DNA from: Litomosoides sigmodontis
Lineage: Eukaryota; Nematoda; Chromadorea; Rhabditida; Onchocercidae
NCBI GenBank assembly: GCA_963070105.1
Contig: OY718804.1
Coordinates: 4,301,317-4,365,316 of the forward strand
Direction: 5' to 3'
DNA length: 64,000 nucleotides
Shown here: in pieces, positions 14,733 through 28,090 of the stretch
Numbering within the stretch: position 1 is the first letter of the stretch
Layout of the letters: each line of letters starts with the position of its first letter
The notes under the pieces: model-generated
The model's database searches: none
Seen by the model: only the letters and a program-made list of their open reading frames with translations
What the model was told of the DNA's origin: nothing
Made by a program: the position numbers and the translations under genes

Positions 14733-16981
14733 ATATTGCTGTTTTCACGAATGTATGATATAAATCTGTAACATATTCTACTTTATGTACCAATCACTGC
14801 ACGCCAAAAATGCATGTTCCTTGTGTAGCAATTGTAAGTTGGCAGTAAAATAATTGTCATATACAATGTGTGGTTTTTTACAGGGTAATATGTCACTTTT
14901 GGTCAACAATAAATATTATGTAAAAATTTGTGTTTAAGTCTGGATGACAGTGTTCGATTTCATACTTGGCTTCACAAGTGCATGGCCAGAAATGAACTTG
15001 TTGATCCGCTTCCGATGCTTTTGCTCTACTGGATTTGATCGTCAGTGATATCTGCTGAGTGATGAGCAGACCAAGATTCTTTAAATAGGTTTGAGGCTTG
15101 GTTGGAAGTTCTTTGTATAGCTTTTGTATCTTGCATATCCTTTTCTGAATTCATGTCAGTGCTTCAAGCGATTCGTTTTTAATTAAATTGTCACTTTTAT
15201 TCCACATGCAGCTGTTGCTTGCTTTAGATTTCCAGAAAATAGCATATTTTACTCCATTCAGAAAAGTTAGTTATATTAATCCAATACCACTCAGTTGACC
15301 TGTTTGAGCATTGTTTCTTGTTATACTTGAATATCAGTGAAAGAAACTATACTACATTGCGTTTACCATTAAGCAGTTAATGTTGATATTTCTAAATATC
15401 TTGATTATGTTAGTGGTGCTCTTCTAAGCCTGAGCAAATACATCCGTTGTGGGTCACTCTACTGTATATATCTGTTTTAGAATCTCCTAAACAAGCAGGT
15501 TATATATATATATATAACTTGCTTGAAATAAAAGTAAAGCTCCACTTTCTCTGTGATATGAATATGTGTCACTGACGCGATACTTGAAACAAGTGCAACA
15601 GTTTTGAAGATATTGTTTAAATTTTTGCATTAGTGAGCATTTAGTTATGTTTTTTGAAGATCTCTTGGCTTGTGCAAGCTAAAAGGATGAGAAAAAGAAA
15701 AATAAACATTATTCTACTTTTAGTTACTCAATTAAATTTTATAAACATGATTTTCTGGTGCTCTCACTGCATTAAGCGAGGCCTCAAGCCAATTGTGAAT
15801 ACGATGTGAATACAATGAGCCTGTTATCATACTGCTTGTGGCAGTGCACATTGTATTGGGATGATATTTGAAAGAAATCGTAGAATGTGTACCAGTCAAG
15901 TATCACAGTACGCAGTGAAATGTTTCGATGGAGTTAAACAAAAATGCCGAGTGGTTACTACATTTCATATCATCTGAATTTCTTCTTTTTGCAATAGTGG
16001 AAATGAATGCGGTGTATTGTGCGAGGAAACTGTGATGCACTTGGTAAGGCCTGATGATTTTTTCCTTTCAATTTTTGTAGTTTTTGTGGGGGGTAAGATG
16101 GAAGACATGTCACTCATCTTGGTTTTTAATTTCTATGCATTCCATTTACGATTTGTATAATTTCGAAGATAAGGGATGGATTAAACTTATTTACACCAAA
16201 TAGGTGTCTAGATTGTTTCACCTTACTTTTTTATTGGTAACACAGTGTTTTTTGGAACTGATTCGTACCCATGTCTGTCTTTGCACTCTTTATTTACACT
16301 GCATTAGTATTTTTTATTGCGGAATCATTTCAACGTACTTCAATATATTATGAGCATTCACTTTCTTTTCCTTTTTATAATAGGAGAATTCACTTTTAGT
16401 GTTTGTGTTGTGTAGAATGATCGTTAATACCATTGAGTACTGATAATTTCCACCAAGAAAAGCGCCTCTGTTATTCAAACAATAGTAGCGACTAATCGAG
16501 ACTCCCTTTTCTTTTGTACTTCTCATTTCTGTCTGTCTTTTCAATTTCTTAATGTTTTTCACCGATTTTATACATTGTTTAATTTTTTTTCCAGAAAGGA
16601 CCCACATTTGCATCTTTAAAAACCGCACGTCATCGTTCATTCTGCCACTTGCAATTCAAATTTAAGAACATTCTGTACTAAATGGTTTGAGATATATTTT
16701 ATGTCTCTCGAACCATTCAGTTTATTTGCTGGTTATATTTTGCAGATGATATGCAAAAAAAATCGGAGACTACAAGTTAAGGTGTCTGAAGATAACTGAG
16801 GTTAGAAGAACTGAAAACATCTCTCTACTAGCGTCAGTCTGCTATCTCTTTTCCAATCTTTTCTGAATCGCACATTAAACAAATATCGTCCACACATTAG
16901 CAGTTGATTAGTTTCAGTTGTATTGTAAATTTTCTAATGCATATATTTCAGAGTTTTTGAGAAATTCAAGTTAGAAGACAT
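14733..16981. other. Intergenic between the TMEM272-like and TMEM164-like genes
   Basis: AATAAA at 14908-14913 ends the upstream gene. A long near-perfect inverted repeat with an AT core lies at 15492-15525. A 108-codon minus-strand frame at 16314-16640 lacks any motif. A TTTCAG acceptor ends at 16951, 30 bases before the next ATG, and is read as a spliced-leader site. Confidence 0.6.
15492..15525. repeat. Inverted repeat with (TA)n loop, potential hairpin
   Basis: The left arm CAAGCAGGTTATATATA pairs with the right arm TATATATAACTTGCTTG with one mismatch. It could extrude a cruciform or fold in RNA. No known function. Confidence 0.8.
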
Positions 16982-19212
16982 ATGAACGTTATTTGGGACC
17001 GCGCACTTGGTGGTATCAATTACTCCATTCCTGAAGTTGGTGGGCCACAATGTGTTGAGGTGAATTTTTATAATTTTATCTTGAATTTATCAGCTGAGGT
17101 CTAGAATTTCTACGGAATTGTTCGTTTGTCAATAATCCACTTTGTATGATGGCATAAATCTTGTCACAGTGATCAAGATCGCTGAAAAATTAATTTCCCA
17201 GCTGTATTAATTGATGAACGCATTTTACATCTGAGCACATTTAATAATTTCTTAGAACTTAGAACATGCAAATATTAGTAGTTCGGAATGTATCTTTCCT
17301 TTCAAACTTCAATTTGTGAAAAATTTCAGTTCTTACCATTATGGCAAAGAATAGCAGAAACACTTATATTGGTGCCACTTGGTATCTACGGGATTATTAC
17401 TTCATCACGAAATCTCGAAGTATCATTAATATTAATATTGAAAATCTCTATTTCAAATCAGATTGATATTAATCAATTGTTATTTAATCGCATAAGTCAA
17501 AAGATCATAAATATCATTCGAATGTGGTTTTTTGCTTTAATTGCAATATTATTTTCACTTTTAGCAAAATTCATGCACATTTCATATATTTATATATTGT
17601 AGTTTTTTGTAAAGCCATGGCGTTTATCTTTCCGTTATTTTAAATAATTGATAAAATCCCAACATAATTACATTCTCAACTGTTTCAGCCGCTTGACTTC
17701 TCAACTTCTGCGAAGGTACTGTCTTCCACCAAAAAAGGCAGTGCACTGTTCAGTAGTGATAAAAATCTTGTCAGATATTCTATTATTGCACTTTACTGTT
17801 TTATTTTCGGTTCCGAAATAATTTATAAGTTAACAAGAAGGTATTGTCATTTCTTCTCATCTATCGGTTATTATTAATACAATGATATGCTAAGATAGAT
17901 GTCGAATTAATAACTTCAAAATTAAATTTCCTTATGTAACAGCAGAAGGATTTTCACATTGTAAGTAAATGTTACGGCGAATATAACTTTTGTTGGGAGG
18001 TCATTAAGTTGTACTAAGTGCATTGTGCATATTTTAAGTTGAATACAGGGTAGCTATATTTATATTAAATCCATGCCATATCGCGACGATAGTGCAAATA
18101 TTGCTTCTCACATCTGAAGTTCGTAGTCGTAAAATGTGTTTCCTCTTTCGTGTTCATATGTATTTGTTACCTGGCGCACTGATAGCTATTGCATTCCCGA
18201 CTGTAAATTCACGTGTGGTAAGAATTTTTGTTGAAAAGGATAGTGCAAGATGAGAAAAGCTTTAGGCCAACATATTCTTATCGAAATTGCAAATAAGTGA
18301 CGATCGGAGACTTTTTTTTTCATCTTCCTTTTTAATATAATGAATTTGTTTGATTGAGTTTGATGAAGATACCTGTAAGATAAACTTTAAGGCGTGTGGA
18401 GTTTTTTCTTAATATGCATAATGATGTATAAGAAATGATACGTTGTTAACAGCTAACTTATGCAATGATTTTTTCAGCCTCAAATTTTGCTGCACATACA
18501 TGTGAAATGTTTTTCAGCTTCCCGGTGAAGTACTTGTGTATTTTGCTCAACATGCAGCAATACTCGCTGTCCCTTTTTTTATAGTTTATGTTAACGGTGT
18601 GATTTTTTTTTTCACTCATATGAATATATAAAAATAAGATTGGATTGATGTGTTTCTGCTTCTTCAGCAACAAGTAAGAAGCCGTGGAAGTGTTGCTATT
18701 AAAAGTCAGTTGTTCCTTTCAGGTACTTTCCTACTAGAGTCATTTCAAGGCTCTTCGTGGTCCACACTAAGTTTTTCTGTTGTCCTTCTCTATCATTTTA
18801 CTATATTGCAACTTCTTGGGTTGGTTAGTTATTTATTGGCTTTTTTCTGGAATATATCTTCCGTGTATGGAATTTTAGTTTAGGAGGACTTTGGTAAACA
18901 ATGACTATCTTTTATAAAAACTTCATCGAATGATAAGTCGAAATGTACACATCCCGTTTTCTGATGTCTGCCGCATAATATTTTGAGAATAATAATAAGA
19001 ATAAATAAAGGGTACTAATAACTGGTCTTCAGATAACAGAAGCAAATCTAGGCTGCGTGATCTGTCCAGTAACGGTCGATCCATTCTATGGTCGATTCTA
19101 TCGCCTAGCTACCGTAATACATCAAGGGATGCTGATCCCTTTAATCGCCAAATTCTTCAACATTTCTATCAAATATTTTATCAGAGCTATTAATTCTGAT
19201 GTTCCCTATTAA
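16982..19212 (+). CDS. TMEM164-family membrane acyltransferase
   Basis: Exons 16982..17059, 17330..17419, 17689..17840, 18049..18217, 18518..18596, 18723..18823 and 19033..19212 encode 282 residues, close to the human TMEM164 length. Diagnostic stretches: IFILNPCHIATIVQILLL, FRVHMYLLPGALIAIAFP, the QHAAILAVPFFIVYV segment, LLYHFTILQLLG and the C-terminal CPVTVDPFYGRFYRLA block. About six to seven hydrophobic segments are visible. Human TMEM164 has been reported to be a cysteine-dependent acyltransferase that makes ether-linked phosphatidylethanolamine and influences ferroptosis. The conserved Cys in NPCH and the His in YHF are kept here; assigning the same reaction is inference. All introns are GT-AG and all phases agree. 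The stop codon overlaps a 19-bp tandem duplication. Confidence 0.88.
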
Positions 19213-19222
19213 TTCTGATGTT
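19189..19222. repeat. 19-bp tandem duplication across the TMEM164 stop codon
   Basis: The 15-mer ATTAATTCTGATGTT occurs at 19189-19203 and again at 19208-19222 (unit 19 bp). The stop TAA (19210-19212) lies in the second copy, read in a different frame. Confidence 0.9.
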
Positions 19223-21675
19223 GCTACACGAAGATCCCTTCATGGTGTACAAATAGTTCAATGAAAAAGATCAAGTGTGAAGAAAATAGATGAATGATCT
19301 GATGTGTTGTATGGATGTTTCTTGAATTGAAAGTTGGAGATGTGTGAAATCTATCGCACTTATCCTCATGTTTAATCATGTTTAATTTAATTCAGATTTA
19401 TAATGGTAATTTTTTTTGTTATTTAAATAAACACTGGTTGTTACTGTCTGGGTCATATATCATGCATTGTTCATATCAGTTATTGTTATTTATTTGATAA
19501 GGAATATTCCTCAATCTTCATACTTAAATGTAATTTAAGTTAAACAGCAAGGTAAGAATTGGAACGTACATTGCGAAGTTGAGCAGGCGATCAGAATAAA
19601 GCCAGGAACTGCCTATAAGTTTTATCTGAAACTTTGGGGTTAGACGTAAATTAATGCAGAATGAAGTGAATTTGTTTTATGAATTAACATTATTGATCAT
19701 CCGTTTTGAGACATAAAACTGATACTAAAACTGATACATCTGAGTACGGTATTTACATATTTTGTATTTTTCCATTCACCTTGTTCGTTTATCTTGTCTA
19801 ATTCAAACAACTATTTTCCTATATAAAGCACAACATACACAGGCATTGCTTACATTCATCACTGTTCCAGATATTGTTATCAGTTATCAGTGAATAACTT
19901 AGCTTATGCCGTTTGCTCGATCGATCGTTCTCAGACCCTATCCTTTCAGTATCTTTGCTTCATTATATCAAAGTTCGAACGTCGTCACATTTGCAGCATC
20001 GCGAAAGTTTAGTTGGCTGAGGTATACTTTTCACTCTTGAAAGCGCTGTTGCGTAATAGTAGTAGTAATAGATGGTACCTGTGACTAAGCATTCCTTCCA
20101 CTGAGATCAGAGCTCACATCAAATAATTTAGGGTATTTCCATTCGTTGCCACTGCTGAAACGCTTAGCTTTTTAGACGGAAAGCTTGTAATAGTCACTTA
20201 TTCCGGAAGAGGAATACTTACCGTCTTTCTGACTCCTATTTTCGTTCCTGATCAATTTAACGTCGTGATTCGTAGTACATAGTACACAACTAAACTGATT
20301 CATAACTGCAACATTTGCATTTCGGTCATATCGTTGTTTCTTTCTGTAACCAAATATCACCGCACCTTTCTTGTGAGAAGCGATCGTTGTACGTGTATAA
20401 CAGCAACAGCAAGTAGATTTACAATGGCGTAATAATTTGTATCGAAGTTATGGTATTTTCCTAACTTACCCTCATTTATTCTTATTTACGGATTTTAGTT
20501 CGGATGCTAAACTAATGAAATGACGAAGGTTTTTCCCTTCCATTCCAAGTTAATATCATTTGCTCTTTCTGATTTGGGAGAGTTATATGTTACGAAGTGT
20601 GATAGAGGAGGCTGTTTACGTTTACTACTGCGCAATACTGTTATAGGTCATTAAATTTGAAATGGAAGTAAAGAAGGAAATGTCATTAATTTACCTAGTA
20701 TTTCTTCGAATTGATTCGTCAAGGTTTTTTTTTTTTTGCGCCACGGGTGTAAATCATTCGAAGGTTTGAGTCATCGTGCTCCAAATCACATCTATATCAA
20801 TGAAACGATTTGTAGAGGAACTTTTCGCTTTCGTGATTGAAGCGCTTCGATAGACTGCTCTGAGTGATGCATTCTTCCACGTTCCTTTTCCGCGAGAATG
20901 GACAGATAATTCATTTCTCAGGCAATTCCCATTCTTGTTTAGGAGTGGTTTTACTTTTCCCTGGCAGTGATGTGTACCACCACGATAATGCGCTACCTCC
21001 TAGTAGCGGTTGGCTTGGTGCTCTGTCCAATATCTGCAGAACAGTGAGTTCATATTGCTCTATAAGTATGCCAATTCATTTTGCTAAACGTAACATGCCA
21101 ACTTCTGGCGGTTTTACAAACGCTTTGCTTTGGCCTTTAATTATTCGCTTAAAATACCTTTCACTTAGTAACACACTTTTTCTTTCATAACAGAAACTGA
21201 TGAAAGTTTGTTATTTAATCAGTTGAAGGATAAATCTACTCAGCAAGTCATTTTTAAACGAGACTGTATTATGCTATACCAAGCAGTTACTTTGACGACT
21301 GAATTACCTAGCAATTCAGAAAGTTGACGTGACAGTTCCACTCGATCGTTACAGTCATTTGCTTTACTTTTTATTTTACTTTTGTTGCTTTCGCTCATTG
21401 CGTTCTGCTATTAGCTGTAGATATGTTTGCGATTAAATTTTTTTTTTTGCGGAAGGTGAGCTGGAATTAACGAAGGAAGGATCTTGCACCGCTGAAACGG
21501 GTTTTTTAATGTGGGCTTGAATTGAGCACCTCAGAAAGATCGGCGTTAATTAGTGATTTCGACTATGAGTTAATGGCACTTGAATGGAATGAAGTGGGAC
21601 ATCTAGAAACAGAACAGATTCAAAAAAAAAAATGGCAAGTGAACAGCATAATATTACAGAGGAAGTGAATCAACG
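19213..21675. other. Intergenic between the TMEM164-like and PEBP genes
   Basis: A 2.4 kb stretch with no supported exon. A 108-codon plus frame at 20864-21190 has no motif, codon signature or splice context. An acceptor-like ATTACAG ends at 21659, 16 bases before the PEBP start. Confidence 0.6.
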
Positions 21676-22943
21676 ATGTCAGTGGAGGAAGCATTCAGAA
21701 AGCACCAAATTGTTCCGGATGTTATATCAGCGGTCCCTACCAAACTGGTCAGTGTCGATTACGGCAGTGGTGTTAAGGTAAGCAAGTTCGATGATGTTTG
21801 ATAACAAGCAGTTATGTCTTCTGTCTTTTTGATGAAAGACTTCATTGAGATGCTAGGGTCTTCCAAAGACTCTTCAAGTGTGGTATCAAAAAGGGCTGAC
21901 TCACTCTCTAGTTCAACTAAGGTCGACATCATATACTAACTCAGCTAAGGTTCACTTCATATTTGCTATGAATTATTTTGCACTCTATATTGCTTTATTT
22001 CTGCATGGGAATGAAGAGTAAGAGTACCTGGAAAATATTTAGGTGAATCTGGGCAATGAACTTACGCCGACGCAAGTGAAAGACGAACCGAAAGTATCGT
22101 GGGAGGCAGACGCTGGAAGCTTGTATACACTTGTTATGACTGGTATTCAGCTATTTAAACGAACGTTATTGACTTTAACTACATCCATTTCCAAGTAATC
22201 TGGTAATTAAACCAAAAATTTCAGACCCTGATGCTCCATCTCGACAAAAACCGACGCACAGAGAATGGCATCATTGGTTGGTGATTACTGGTTGTTTGAT
22301 AGGACTTATTTGTGTAATGAAAAATTCGCAACACTGGAAAGGATTCAGATAAAAATACGTTTTGCAGGTTGGTAAGTAATATTCCTGGGCAAGACGTCAA
22401 CAAAGGTGATGTGCTTTCGGAATATGTTGGTTCAGGCCCACCGAAAGGCACAGGCAAGCAATACTATTATAATCCCGTGAAAAAGTGATTAATTCTAGAA
22501 ATTGAATGTCTTTCAAGTCAATAATGCTAGTTATGTTGGAGTTGCTCAAGCAGTCGAACATTCTAAACGATATATTAATGCCGATCTCATCTATAGGACT
22601 TCACCGTTATGTGTTCTTGGTTTACAAACAGCCCGAAAAGATCGCAGATGCCGACCATGGACATCTCACCAACAGATCGGGCGCAAATCGCGGAGGTTTC
22701 AAAATCAGCAAATTTGCAACAAAGCACGGATTGGGAAATCCCATTGCCGGCAACTTCTATCAGGTCATTTCGAAATCTGATATTAGATTAATTTTAGGGA
22801 GTGCACGTGCGGTATGAAATTTGGAAGAAATTTAGAAGCAGAGTAGTGGAATAAAATTAGAATTAAGAAAGTGTACGTTATCTGGATTTCAGGCACAATA
22901 TGACGATTACGTGCCGAAGCTATACGAGCAACTCAGTGGTTGA
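21676..22943 (+). CDS. Phosphatidylethanolamine-binding protein (PEBP/RKIP family)
   Basis: Exons 21676..21777, 22043..22142, 22225..22276, 22368..22453, 22597..22763 and 22893..22943 encode 185 residues, normal for the family. The ligand-pocket motifs DPDAPSR (68-74) and [12 protein letters not shown] (114-125) and the EWHHWLV strand are intact. There is no signal peptide, so it is cytosolic, unlike secreted PEBP antigens of filariae. The start [16 protein letters not shown] closely resembles C. elegans F40A3.3. PEBPs bind anionic or PE headgroups and can modulate kinase signalling; the exact role here is unknown. Intron 4 (22454..22596) uses a GC donor (ACAG|GCAAGC), needed to keep the GTGLHRY frame. 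AATAAA at 23019-23024. Confidence 0.93.
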
Positions 22944-23961
22944 TGACTGTAATCTGTTTTTGTAACATCTGGATGAAATTATTTTTGCTTTCATTTTGCT
23001 ACTTTCGGATTTAATGAAAATAAATATTTCCTATAGTGTTTTCTACGGACCAAAAAAGTCTAATTATTCGACTGATGCTGTACGCTTACATATTTTATTA
23101 CATTAAAATATATTAGTTCGAGTTCAATCTCTGCCGTAACCTCCTTTCACTGATAAAGGTTATCCATTTCTAAGAATAAGTTTCAAATGCTGGCTATCAG
23201 TGATCTGTGCTAAATATGTGATCACAACCGTTTAAAAGGTCCACTAGAATTTCTGACATCACTTTGACATAGTATTAGATTATAGTACTATAAAGAGGAA
23301 ACAGGCGTAAGCAAAACTATTGAAATGACATAATTTACTTCTAGTCGTGTAGATGTATCTGAAATTTGTAGGATATTTTGGCTTGTTGACTGATCATAGT
23401 CATCATTGGCCAGTAATTGTGGATACTAAAAAATGTACGCTAAAAAGAATGTTTTAAATACATACTATAATATGAACACAGTGTAAAAGGAGGCGAGCAA
23501 TGATGCGAATCTGTTCATATTCTATCATAAATTTGAGGCCCAGAGTTCGTGTACACAAAATTTATGCCCTAAGTTGCATGGAATGAATGGCAAAGGATAC
23601 ATTGTAGGTCTACGTAGTGAAATTTCATTATGCTATTCTAACTTATGCTCCATCATATCTGAACAAACTTCTCATATTCGCTCATGTTGCACTGTGGATT
23701 GCTAAGTTTTGCGGTCGTTCGAGATTTAGAGCTGCAATTTATGCCTTACCTCACACATGGAACGTCATCCTGGTCACGTTTTGTTCAAAAGTGTGAAATT
23801 CGTCAGGATTTGTGCGTGCACGAAGTGCGTATGTGTGCTATGACTAGCATGTACATTTGTGTTAGAAAAAGAAAGTGGAGGTCATGATTTTACATATACA
23901 TTTTAATGCTGCAGATATACGGCACAGGTTTCAGGATTTGGTTTCTTTTGATCATTGAGTG
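22944..23961. other. Intergenic between PEBP and the AIF/WAH-1 gene
   Basis: PEBP poly(A) signal at 23019-23024, then AT-rich sequence without a supported gene. A TTTCAG acceptor ends at 23934, 27 bases before the next ATG, and is a likely spliced-leader site. Confidence 0.6.
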
Positions 23962-26900
23962 ATGACGCTGGAGCGTCTTACTATGGTTGGACCACATTTG
24001 CGTCACCTCAAACTTGTATGCAAGTGTAATCCGGTAATTGCAATATTAAGATCTATTAGTAGCAATACTAAAATGTCAAATGATGAGCTAAGCACGCTAC
24101 CCGCGGGATTGCAAAAATTGGTTCGTCAATGTTTGTGATATTATACTTCATTGTTTTTTAAAATATACTCTATCATAAATTACGAATGGATAAATGTTGA
24201 TGCCTCTTAATTTCACTTTTTCCGTTCGTAGGATACAATACGTAAATAGTAAACGGTTAGTACTTCCATTTATGACTCTAATGACTTCATTAGGTGGATG
24301 TAAATGATATTAGGAGTCCGGTTCTGATTCGTACTTAATGATTGTAGGCCAAAATAAAAGTCGAGGACTGGCATCATATTAATCCTGGTCCTCCCACTAC
24401 TCACGATGATGTACCAATCCCTTTCAAAAAGTTTGAAGAAGCAAAGAAAGACTTCATGCCTACTTTCAATTTGTATTTCTACAGCTCTTTATTCCTTTTT
24501 GCTGCAACTTGTTATTGGGTTAGTTTGTTTTAAACTTTCGTTTTTCTCCCAGTTCTGTATCTGTCGATATAAAAGGATAATTTTCACGACACGTTCACCT
24601 GGAACTCATTGAGGCCTGTCAAAAAAATATCAAATACTCGAAAATTTGTGTGCTGTGAAGTTTTAGTAGTAGTGTGGTTTTAGGTATTTTTCATCGAAGA
24701 CATTTGGCCTTACAATGCAAGGGCACCAGTGAAGACATATCGAGAGCGGCATAAGAACAAGAAATCAGAGTCGTCAAGTGATGGTAATTCAGGTGGAAAT
24801 ACTGGAAATAAAGTATTAGCTGGCGCCGCTGCAGTTGGCGCAACGCAGGCTACTGATAGCGAAAAGGTCAAAAATTAGTCAACTTTGCATTTTTTGATCG
24901 TATTGGCTAGAACTAGTTTGCATAATTAGTGTGCTATGTCTAGTACCTCAAATAATTGCCCATTTCTTTCAAGTTAGAATCCTTCTCTCGACTTCTGCTT
25001 TACTTCTGCTGTTTTTTTACTTGTATATCCACATTTCAACCTCTCATAGCTTGAAGTTGGCTTATAAGGACACCTTATGAGGACTTACGGTATTTCATCT
25101 GCTTCGATATGCCATTTATAATTTTGTTGTCTATTTGCGGTATGAAATTCAATTAATTACCTGTGTGGCTTCAGGCGTATATCTTTTGTAATTTTCGTGA
25201 TTTTGCTTCTTTTAACTAATCCTGTTGTTTTCGTTGGTAGTTAAGAATTGCTGATAATTATCGATAAAGATTTGAATGTGGCTTATTGTGGTTGCATTGG
25301 TATTTTCCACGAAGGGATGACATGATTTTGGTCGGAGTCAAATAGCAAAATCCAAAGTATAATGTGATTTCATTGGCAAAACTAAAAAGTCTGGTGAATT
25401 TTTGTCTGCAGCGATGATGACAAGATAACATCTAGAAGTGACGCAATATTTTAATTTTCCTGTCACATTATCAATGCATTCTATTGTTTACTGGGCAACT
25501 TTTCTGGACTAATTCATACAAAAAGATTGACCTGTTCCGCTGGAGGCATGAAGTAATTAAGATTCTTTTAGGAGGCAACAGAGGAAAACGCTGGCACTAA
25601 GAAAGGCGTGGAGGTTGACACTTCTGCTTCTTCCCTAGCTTCGGTTAAGGGGAAGGAGACAGTGATCAGTGAGGAATCTATAGCGCCAGTGGGATCGGAA
25701 AGAGAAATTGTAGTGGACTCGAAAAAATTACCTGAAGAAATACCTTATTTGCTGATAGGTTCCGGTACAGCGTCATATTACGCTGCTTTGGCAATTAGAG
25801 CTCGAGATGCTGATGCTAAAGTGCTGATGATAGGCGATGAGAAACACCTGCCATACAATCGACCACCATTATCGAAAGAATTATGGTGGTATGGAGAAGA
25901 CGGGGTTAGTTTATTCGTAATTATTTTGTTTGAAGACCTTGTCAGCTATAAGTCCTAGCCGTCATTGCAAGTAGTATACATTGGGATAACGTTGGAATAT
26001 TGAAAGTCATACACTTCTTTAGGTAGCTGAGACTCTGGAATATAAAAGTTATAGTGGAAAGAAGCGGGATGTGTATTTTGAAGCACCAGGGTTCTTCGTA
26101 GCACCAGATAAGATTGAGTCAGCTGAACACGGTGGTGTATCGTTAATCAGTGGACATCGAGTTGTCAAACTTGATTTGGCAGCGCAAACAGCTTATCTTG
26201 ATGATGGACGTTCACTGAAGTATCAAAAATGTCTTATAGCTACAGGTGGATATTTGAATGTTTACCACAAAATTTTCACTCTTCTTTGATTTGTCTCTCT
26301 TGGAAGATACATTAGATATGAGGATTGAACCATTTTTTCTTTTTAGGTCTGATATCTCATCATAGTACTGATATTTTCAGGAGGTTCTCCAATATCGTTG
26401 CCAGTAATCGAAAATGCTGACGAGGAAGTGAAGCGAAAAGTGACATCATTCCGAACTGTTTGTTTCATTTCCACATGTTTTTCCCATTTAAATCCAGATA
26501 TAATTTCGAATTTACTGGTTGTAGATTGACGACTTTCGTAAATTGGATGAAGCAGTGCGAAAAAGTAAATCTATAACGATTATTGGAGGTAGCCTGTTGG
26601 GTTCGGAGTTAGCGAACTCATTGAACAGACGCTTTGGGAAGCAAGGATTGCAGATTTGCCAGGTAAGTCTTCATATTACATAAAATGTAGAATGGCCAAA
26701 AGCAGTGTTTTTGAAAGTATTTTACTTATTTTTCATTTTCTATTTATTTCAAAATAAAATCACTGTTCATGTGTTGGTTCAATCGGAACAGAGAGTCCTG
26801 TTTACTGAAGATCGAGTCTAATCGTGTGGATACCTTCAAGGAGTGTAAATATGCAGTTCACAGGGAACGAAGACTAAAATGTATTCTGTAATTATTACTT

Positions 26901-28054
26901 GGATAGCTGTATTTTACGTTAACTTTTTTATAACCACTTCATTCGTTTCAGATATTCCGAGAAAAAGGCAATGTTGCTGAGATTCTACCGCAGTTTTTGA
27001 GCAAGTATACGACCAGTGAATTACGTAAAAGTGGTATTAACGTTATGCCTGAAAAAGAACTTAGACGTGTAATGGTGGATGAAAGTGGTAAACTTCGCTT
27101 GCAATTAACGACAGGAGGTATTGTAATCCTGATTTTTCGAAATATTACGTTATGTAGCAATATTCGAGGTTTGAAACACATTTCAGGAAGGCTTAAAAAA
27201 CGGAAAGAAAAAAAAAGCCAGGAATAAATAAAAGTAATGGGTTTAACAATTGGCAGCTCAGCTATAATGTGTAAACTTGTTCAGCATATGCTGTTATCCT
27301 ACAAACAAATGTTATATTAAATTATAATCTGACGATTACTGTCAGTGAGAGATTGATTTTGCATTACAGAAACTATAAACACTGATCACATCATCTTGGC
27401 AATAGGCATACGCGCAAATACGGATTTAGCAAACTCATGCGGTTTGGAAATAGACCCCGTGTGTTTTTTTTTCAATTTTTTATTTCTAAATTTCTTTTTA
27501 TTTTTCATTCTGTTTTTAGATATCAATGGCTTAATGGCAGTGCTTTATAATTATTATTAGCTTGTCGAATTCCATAATAGGTGAATGGCGGTTATGTAGT
27601 TGATGCCGAATTGCGTGCTCGATCAAATGTTTGGGTTGCGGGTGATGCAAGTAGCTTTTATGATGTCAAACTTGGTCGAAGAAGAATGGAGCATTGGGAG
27701 CATGCTCAGATAACCGGACGCCTCGCTGGTGAAAATATGACAGGAGGTATTGTTTTGTCCTTTTACAGTCTTTTTTGCTTTCGATAATGATCGTCTCTGA
27801 ATTGACTCTGAAAATGCGAGTAACAACATTGCTTCTACTGACGTTTCCATAATAATTTTTTTTTAGCGAATAGACCATATTGGCACCAATCTTCTTATTA
27901 TTCTATCCTAGCACCAACTGTTCACGTGGAAGCAGTTGGTAGGACTGATTCTGAATTGAGGACGGTGTCGGTTTTGGCAGATACTGAAGACAAGGTGGGA
28001 CGAGTAATGTTATTTAAAAAAATACCTACGAAATAGTTTCCAACTTTAATTTTT

Positions 28055-28090
<36 letters not shown>

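Noticed and set aside
20864..21190. 108-codon plus-strand frame upstream of PEBP
   Set aside because: No homology, no acceptor and no hydrophobic or motif pattern. Treated as chance.
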